Part shown: piece after piece, positions 36,201-45,200 of the stretch
How positions within the stretch are numbered: position 1 is the first letter of the stretch
Layout: each line of letters opens with the position of its first letter
Assembly (NCBI RefSeq): GCF_016801865.2
Contig: NC_068938.1
Coordinates: forward strand, 115,160,615 to 115,224,614
DNA from: Culex pipiens pallens
Lineage: Eukaryota > Arthropoda > Insecta > Diptera > Culicidae
Reading direction: 5' to 3'
DNA: 64,000 nucleotides
The notes under the pieces: generated by a model
Database searches by the model: none
What the model was told of the DNA's origin: nothing
Seen by the model: the letters and a program-made list of their open reading frames with translations, nothing else
Position numbers and translations under genes: made by a program

Positions 36201-39200
36201 AGAATCGTAAACCGAGGCGACATTGATTTGATTTCAATTTATTTATGGAATATGTTTCAACTGGTATGATTTGTCTTAAAATTATTATTTTTATTTACAT
36301 TTACTTTGATAGGCCAAACAAGGTCCATGCACAATTTTTAAAACAAAAAATTTCAATCTTGTTTAGAAAAATAGTTTCATTGAAAATTCTCATTATGACA
36401 TCTGGGGTGACTTTGGTATAGTTTTTCTAGTTAAATAAGATTTTAAGAGTTTAAATTTAATTTTAACGTCATGTACCTTAACTAGAGTTGCTACTATAGT
36501 AGTAAAGAAAAAAATATTTTTTTTGATTTAATTAACTAATTTAACTTAACAAAATACAAATAAAATTTAGGTTAAATTGTTAAAAAGTCACCTATCATTT
36601 TTTTAACTATTATCGAGTCATATTGCATTTTAAACTGAATTCGAAACATGAATCAAAAGTTTTCTCATTTCATATGAAATTTGTTCTTCTATACTGCCTT
36701 AAAATTTGTTTTTTAATGTGTTTCAAAAACACATCAAATCTAGATTAAATTTTCAAAACAACCTATCCCTCATGGGTTTCCTATGCAGATAGGACCTTTT
36801 GAAAATTTAATCTAGAAATATATTATTTATGAACTAATTTTATCTTATTTTAGTGGAAAATTGTCCAAAGAACCCGAACATGCATTCCGTTTTCCAATTC
36901 ATCCTTATTTTCATTGAGAACATTATGACACTTTTGGAGCAACATTTGAAAAAAAGCGCATAAGCATTTTGACAGCTGCAACTGTTCTGCAATTTCCCAG
37001 GCAATATGCAACTATATTTTACAAAACCCATATTGTTAAATAGTATCTGGGAAGGTCAGCTATTGTTTCCCATCACGAGTTTTGAGAAAAAGTTACCTGA
37101 AGCTTGAGAAATAGCAAAACAGTTCAAACTGTCAAAATGCTTATCCGATCTTTTCTCGTGTTGCTCTAACTTCTCGTGTTAACTAATTTTGAAAACATTT
37201 CAAAATATGAACTTTTCATTATGTTCTTGAAGTACTTTGAACACTTCTGTACTAAGGTCAGTATGATTTTAAACCATTCCATACGAATTCAATTTGTACC
37301 CTTAATTTTGTAGAAAGGTCTTAAACTTATCAAAGTCACCCCGGTTTACGGTAATGATTGTTTGAAATATATGCCTTTCAGGAAAATTCCAAGTTTGAAC
37401 TCCAAGTATGCAGTTTAAGGATTTCCTGGTTATATATTAGTTATTTATCGATCCTCGGTCCGAACCTGGTCACAGCACCTAAAAGGACCTAATAAAAATA
37501 AGTTAAGAATAAAACAAATCCAAGTTTGTTAACATCACTAAGAAAAAAGTTTTTTGGATTTTCGAGAAAATAGATTTTAAAGTTTATAAATATTTTTTAA
37601 ACTATGAATGATGGAGTCAAATTTTTTGAAGCGATTGGTTCGTTTACTATCGCTAAACAAACGTTACAAATTTCAAATTATTATTAAGTTTGTATGGGAA
37701 TCACTCAATTCCCATACAAACAATAAAAAGTCTAAATCAATAGTTTAACGAAAAACATTCAAAAATTTCCAAAAAATTGTATGGCGTGTTACAAAATAGC
37801 ACGTTTTTTTAAATGAAAAATTGGTCTGTGTCACAAGTGTGCATTGCGATATCCGGGAAACGGAAGCGAATTTCCAAAATCGGGTAAAAGCATATTTGTA
37901 GAATTTTACAAAACGTCATCATTAAGTCATTTTTGAACAGCATGGTCGTTGTTAAAAAATAGCATACAACAGACGAAATATTATAAAAACGGATAAAATT
38001 GGCAGCCGGTAAGTACACCAATAAGAAAATCGCATGAAAAACATTGTAGTGAAGGATAAACCAAAGCACTTATATGACACTTTCTAAATGCTAATGCAAT
38101 ATTCAAACTGATTTACCGATAATGCAGTTTGACTAAAAGTAATGCTGCAGAAAAAAAATCGCCGCATTCATTTTTTTAAGCTGAAATTCATTAACCTGAA
38201 TTCATATTTGTTTCAATGTCTTTTATTAAAGCTACCCCATTTATACTTTCCATCATATCGCCACCATATCCACCACCCTCGATTTCCCCTCGAGGATAAT
38301 AAATCGCTCAAATTTGGATACCAATCTGTTGAAAATTCACATTCAATAGACGAATTGGCCTTCACGTGTAATTTATCATCACCACCGGAAAATCGATAAC
38401 CATCAGTTCATCAAGAGTACATGTAACCCAGTCGAGTCGGGTCGGGAATGTGTGAGGGGACAAATCTGGGTGAGAGAAATAAATCTGAAACAAACGCGCG
38501 ACACCACCCCCTCCACCCATACAGCGAAGTTGGTGGCCACAAGGTGGTGGAACGATTTTTGGACGGGGTTGGGAGGAGGGCAAAGCTCCACTGGGACGAT
38601 ACACCCTCTTTTCCAAATTAGTGCGCGTGGTAAAGAGATGAATGTGCTCTGTTGTAGTGATTTATTACGTTCCATAAATATAATTTCAACTGCTTTTCAC
38701 TCGCTGAGCTTTTTCTTGCAATGCTCTCTTGCTAGAGCTTTGTTATCGTTCAAATTTTCACGTGTTTTTGTGTGGTAATGGATTTTTCTTCTGCTCGCTC
38801 GCATCATTCCAACTGCTAGCCACAACTCTAGGAAAAACCGGTAACAAAAGAAAGGATATTTTGGCGAGGAGTGATACAATTTAATCGGCTAGCGAGCAGC
38901 AAGCACGAACCAAAACTAAACATTTCCTCCTCTGGCACGATCATCTCGTTCTCGATTTTTTTTGTCTGCTAATTTTCTTCGACAAAAGATCACGAAGAAA
39001 ATGGATTAAGCTTTTTGCTTGGGAATCTGCCACTGTTGCCGTTTTGGGTGAATTTCTTACAATTGTTGAATCGCGTGACGCTGTACATTACAGATGATGA
39101 GATATCCACCAATCTACGATGTTTCGCTGGAATGTTTTTCCTTTCTGTCAATGTCAGTTCCCGAAATAAGAAGCAGAACTGTTGTGAGCTTAATTCATAT

Positions 39201-42200
39201 CAGATGTAACTGACTGAAAGCATTCTTTCTTTACATACAAGCAAGCTTAAGAGACAATGATGTGTTTCATAACTTATTCATTTATTTTTAAATTACCCTA
39301 ATTCTGTCACTGTTGATTTGTTTGTTTTGGAATCAATTATTTAATCTGCGAATCTGTTTAGTTTGGGTAAACTCACACGAAATCGGATAAAAATTGTGCT
39401 GACCCCTCCTTTATGGTCAACTTACACAGCAAAAAATCCGATGGTAAAATCGCATGCAAAAGCATGCACATCACCTTCGTCAAAATAAAAACTTAATATT
39501 ACACCCTGCATGTACAATTTTTGCATTCGCATTCGCATTCGCATGGAGATGGTGATCTTAGCGGGTTGCAGTCTGGATTTCTTCATGTATATGTGATGAT
39601 TGCCCAGCCCAGGTTGCTTAGAAAATGATTAAAGGGAATTAAAACCAATTCTACCCGAACAGAACAGGCAGCACCATGAAAGCCATCCATTGCCGGCCGC
39701 TCCCATCTCCACCATTCACCGGGAGAGGAAAAAGGATTCGGAGCACGGGAATTGTTGATGCTTGACTTACTACAATTTTTGCAAAAACAAAAAAAGTTGT
39801 AACCGACGGGATTCAAACTCAGCACCAACAGTACGGACTGGCGCCTTAGCCCACTCGGCCATCAGACCGATGTAAAGCTGGAATGATAAACGCATATACT
39901 GCCCCTGATCGCATAAATGTCCCATATGCATTTTCATCGATTTCGAGTTAATGATGCAGTTTGGTTCAAAATTGTGTGCTCTTTCGAAAGAGCTTATAAC
40001 ATCCAGTACTTTGTTCTAGAAATCAGGAGGAAATCCAGTTTTTTCGCGAAAACTTAACACATAGCCTTATGTATGGGACAAACTTCAAATGCGTTTTTCT
40101 CAGCTTGCTGTTTTTGCATATGGGACATTTATGCGAACATGGGCAGTATATGAGCTTGACATTTCGGTCAAGTAGGTTTCCCATTCTGATGGGCTACATA
40201 TTTCAGGGTATAAAATCACATAAAATTGCATAAAATAATGCAATATTTATTTTACACCCAGGCCTTTTACACGCAGCTGGATTACTACTTTTTTAGCTGT
40301 GTAGTCAACCAGTATTCTACAAAGTTGTAGAGCAGACAAATACAGCAGTTCAATATGAAAATATCACAAACCGAGGGTTCCATTTTTGAGTTTTGAGGCT
40401 ACTACAAAGAAAAATAATTTATGGTGCACAGAAAAAAAAATCATGGTAAAATTACATCTGGGAAGGGGTACATCTTTTACGTCAGAAAAAATGTGTAATT
40501 TTACCTCTGAAAATGTGTAATATTACCACTATTCTGTTGTAATGTCATTTTTTGAGTCTAAATTGAGGTAAAATTACATCATAAGAGAGGTAATATTCAA
40601 CCTTCTAAAATTACACAATTCAAATTTACACTTTTTTTGCTGTGTAGGGTGACCTGCACCATGTTTGGTGGTTCGAAAAATTTGCGATTTTAGCCATCTT
40701 TCATTAAACCACATTTTACGAAAATCAAACAGGGGTCGAACAATTTTCTAGATTACATGAGATTTGATAAAACATGTTTGTAATATTTTAAAGGATACAT
40801 TTTTCTCTAAAAAAAAACTGAAACTCATAAACTTTGAACTTTTTTTTATCTTGAGGTTAGGTCAGTCGAACCGGTCTGTAAAACAATTCAAAAGAGAAAA
40901 ATAAAAATTCTCCGATAATATTGTAAGACATCATTTATTTTTGAAAAAAAATTAAGATCCGATGCTGTTAACATCAAACCTAAACAGCATTTAATTCTGA
41001 ACTGCTTTTAGTTTTGTAATTATCTCGCCACCAGAATTACATGGATCTAATAAGCGTTCATTATTTCCCAGAACATGAACATCTTGACATTGAAAAGCGG
41101 CTCGATTCCTTGGAGGGCGATTCTGATAATGGGATGATAGCGCGATATGCACTGAAATAAAAAAAGTACCAAATTCCTAAATTCTAGGAATTTTGGCTTT
41201 CCTTATTTAGTAATCGAGTTTTTTGGATTACTTAATAATAAAAGGAGGCAAAATTCCTAGAATTTAGGAATTTAGTACTTTTTTTTATTTCAGTGTGGTT
41301 TCTTCGTTGCCTCCTGTGGTAGGTCATAGCTCACGACCAAAGCCAGCCGACCAGCAGGAGGAGAAAATTTTCAATTTTTCAACACCACCAGATACCTCCA
41401 GCTGATGCGGCCCAAATTCGAGTGTTCTGCGCCGAACGTTGTCGTCGTCTTCGTCGTCCTGATGCCAGGACCAGGGCTTTGACTCAAAGTGTGCGCCGCA
41501 GGCAAACCGACGAAGAACGGTTCCAGCAGCATCAAGTCTGGCACAGCATGGATGATGTCCTATTGTTTTCTTAGTGGAAATTTATTACCACTTTTCGCCT
41601 TTTTCTCGCCGCCCAGCAGTTCTGCCTAGAGTGTACGCCGTCAGTTTGCTTCTAGTTGGAACACGCATATTTCTGCGCTGGAAGCTGTGAGAAAAGCTCC
41701 TCCACTAGCCAGGTATTTCCTCCTTTGTGCTCTATCGATATTAATTTTACCTGGGGACTGTTAATGAAATTTTTGCACCGTAAAGTATTTTAAAATGGAA
41801 ACCATTTCAATGTGCTTTTGGTACACGTGTAGAGGAACCGTGTGCCAAACCACAATGTGAAAGGATTTCAATGAAAATGTTGCACAGTATTGTAGTCTCT
41901 CACTGTGTGAAGAAGACTCATAAAGTTTTTGCGAGCTTTAATAATTTTTAAAATATGGAGCAATCATGATTTCATATCAGACTTGGAGCCAATGTATTAG
42001 TCATAATGGATTTCCATGACTCGATGTTTCAATTTTATGTTCAAACCCGTAATGAAAAGTAATCAATTACAGAAATGCAATTATTTTAGTCAATCTATAA
42101 TCAATTTGCAGGTAAGCACTTAAGTCTTCAATATAGAATATCAACAGGATTTGTTTAAGCCCCTCCTAAGCTTCCTTGAAATGCAAACATTTGTATGCAA

Positions 42201-45200
42201 GATATCTCATTGATTCGATATGTGTGTCTGTTGAGAACAATCAAATATATAAATTGAATTTCTTTATCAGTATAAGAGGCAAGCAGAAGGTATGGCTCTT
42301 CACAAACGTGTATGAACTCAATCCTGCATCCCACAAGAACACGAACTATCCTTCCATTTAGCTCGTTTTTCAACAACTTGAGATTATTATCATCAAAGCT
42401 GGTGGTAGGTTTCCAAATTACATTTTAGTACTACGATTAGAATGCAAACACACACACATAGTCTCTCATGGAAAGAGTTTACGCTTGCATCGTTTAGTGT
42501 GGTAGTTAATCGACAGTCTGGAATATTCATGCTCGAGTGTGGTGCCATTCATCCACTTTACATCTTGCTATCTATCAATCTAGATGCAAAAATGTCTGTA
42601 CGTACACAAATGTACTCTGTGACTGTGCTGGAGGGTGGATGGGTGCAGCAGCAGCTCAGAATAGTAACACCTACCAACTAGGGAGAGCATATCAGTAGCG
42701 TGAGAGCATTGCAACGAATAGGGTGTCCTGGAAAGTGACAATATAAATGCTAAGGGTTGATTTGCATCTAATCCTGAAAAAAAAATATCACAGCATCATT
42801 TCTGGTTTCAAAAAATGATATTCTGTTGTGCCAACCGTATATTAGGTGCTTTTCATCTGAATAGCCATTTTCTGGTCACAATCAGACCTCAACCCACCCC
42901 CCTAAAATTTGGGTGCGATCTGAGCAAGCTTTCCGCACAGCATATCAACTTTGTTTAGGAATTTGTGTGGAAAATCCAACACATTTTTGTTGTTTTGTTT
43001 TGCCTTCCTCACCTTACTGAGGAAAGGCTATAAAATCATTCGAAAAATGAACTTCTTAAGTCGACCTCGTAGACCCACCTTCACGTATACCTATCGACTC
43101 AGAATCATGTTCTGAGCAAATGTCTGTGTGGATGTGTGTAGGTGGGTGGACACAAAAATTGTCACTCGATAACTCTCCGGATTTTGACTGTTTTAGTCTC
43201 ATTCGATCCATATTGGGGTCTCATAGGTCTCTATTTAAAATCAGCAAGTTTAGTTAAATACTTCAAAAGTTATGCTAAAAAAACGATTTTGGCATATGTC
43301 CGGTAGATTGTAAAAAGGGTGGTTTTTGCAAGAAAAACCTATCATGTTATACATTTTCAGAAAGGTATTAAAAAGACCTTTCCAATGAACATTGAAGATC
43401 TGACAACCCTATCAAAACTTATTAGCACTTAAGTGTTATTTGTACACTTTTTGGAGACCGGATCTCAGATATTTCGATTAAAATGGTGTCCGAATCCATC
43501 ATGCGACCCGTCGTTCGTTAGATAATGCAAAAAAAGGTCTTTTATTTATTTTTTTCTAATTTATCTTGAAATGTCAATAACTCTCATGTTTATCAAAACT
43601 GATTGCGTAGATTTGTAGCAAATATCAAGTAGAAAAAATTGCTGAAGAAAGATTACTATTACATCGAATCTCTGAAAAGTTAATAAAATTTTAGTGAACA
43701 AAAAGTTGCAAGCTTTCAAAATTCTGTGTTGTTTATTTCTCTCTTGTTACTACAGCTACTTCGATCATTTTCAGATTGACAAATCAAAAATACTTAGTCA
43801 GATTTCAAACTTATTTTATTTTGGTTTGGTTCATGCCGTTTGCGTGGAAATTGTTGTCTTGGAACACTGTAAATTTAACATTTTTATTTAATAATACGCT
43901 TCGCAGAATTTTGTAAGACGTACAATAATTTGTTTAACATTCCAACGCCCAGGCTCCAAAAAAATTGGAACGGTCAACTCGCTGGTTCTCGTGCATAACT
44001 CACCCAATCAAGACAATTCTTTTTTCCAGTGATTTTTTAGGATGTCTAGATGATCCTAGAACTTTGCAGAACTCAATTTGGTCTTATCTGTAATTTTTGC
44101 GATCGAAAACATCGTTCCTAATTTTTTTTTCGCGTGTAAAAAAAAATTCGCCGAAAATTCCGCGGAGGCTGTCGTATCAAAAAAGTTGGAACGATGTTTT
44201 CAGTAGCAGAATTTACAGATTTGTTCAAATCAAGTTCTGCAAAATTTTAGGATCATCTAGACATTCTTACAAATCCCTGGAAACAAGAACTTAACCCGAT
44301 TGGTTAAGTTATGCTCGAGAAACAGCGAGTTGATCGTTTCAGCTTTTTTGGGAGGCTTGGGCGTTCGTGTAAGTTGGACATGCGTTGGGCGTACCAGTGT
44401 TAAATGATATTTTTTCAAAATTGAATGAGTTCGAAAACTTACCTCGTTATTTTGGATAAACAAGAATGGATAAATATCACAGAATTTTGAAAATTTGCAA
44501 CTTTTTGTTAACTACAATTGGATTATCTTTTCAGAGATTCGATGCTATAGTAAACTCTCTGCGGCAAATTAATTTTATATGATATTTGCAGCAAATCTAC
44601 GCCATTAGATTTGGTAAAGAAGAAAGAAAATGCTATTTCCAGCTGAATTAGAAAAAATAGGAAAATACTTATTTTGCAGCCTCTATTGAACCTGAAAACA
44701 AAGGTATATTTAACAATGGTTTATTTGTATGAAAATGTTCAATTCAAAATATTCTATAAAATAAATTTACGTTTTTCGGATAAAACGTGTTTCCCATATA
44801 AAGTACCGTGGAAGGAGACGCATGGTGGCTCAAGTAAATATTAATACATTCTTGAGAAGCCTAAAATATAACATCGACGTCGTCGTGCTATCTTGTCGCA
44901 CCCGCCATATTGACGTTCCGAGAAAAACGCGTTTTAATGTTTGACCTTGAATATTCAAAAACGAGAGCACGCAATGTAAACAATAACAAACACGTTTTGT
45001 TTGGCTCACCATTCTGTGCATTGTCCCAAAGTTTGGTTGAAGTTGGTTGCTGGAGTCCCGAGTTATAATTACAAATGTTTACGGTAGTCTAGCTTGTACG
45101 TGCGACAAACGCATCCTGACTTTCCTGGCCTGAAATCCCTTTGGCCTTTTGTCGCACTTACATCAATTTTCATGGAGTGACAAGATAGCACGACAAAATT

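Larger units (their letters stand above)
39425..40301. mobile_element. TA-flanked MITE with tRNA-Leu-like segment and two nested insertions
   Basis: The ends are CACAGCAAAAAATCCGATGG and the complement of CACAGCTAAAAAAGTAG, with TA on both sides (39423-39424 and 40302-40303). On the minus strand it contains GATGGCCGAGTGGGCTAAGG then CGCCAGTC and a B-box-like GAGTTTGAATCCC, as in tRNA-Leu. Compared with the sister copy at 45926-46294 it carries extra insertions at 39526-39770 and 39899-40146. Confidence 0.88.
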
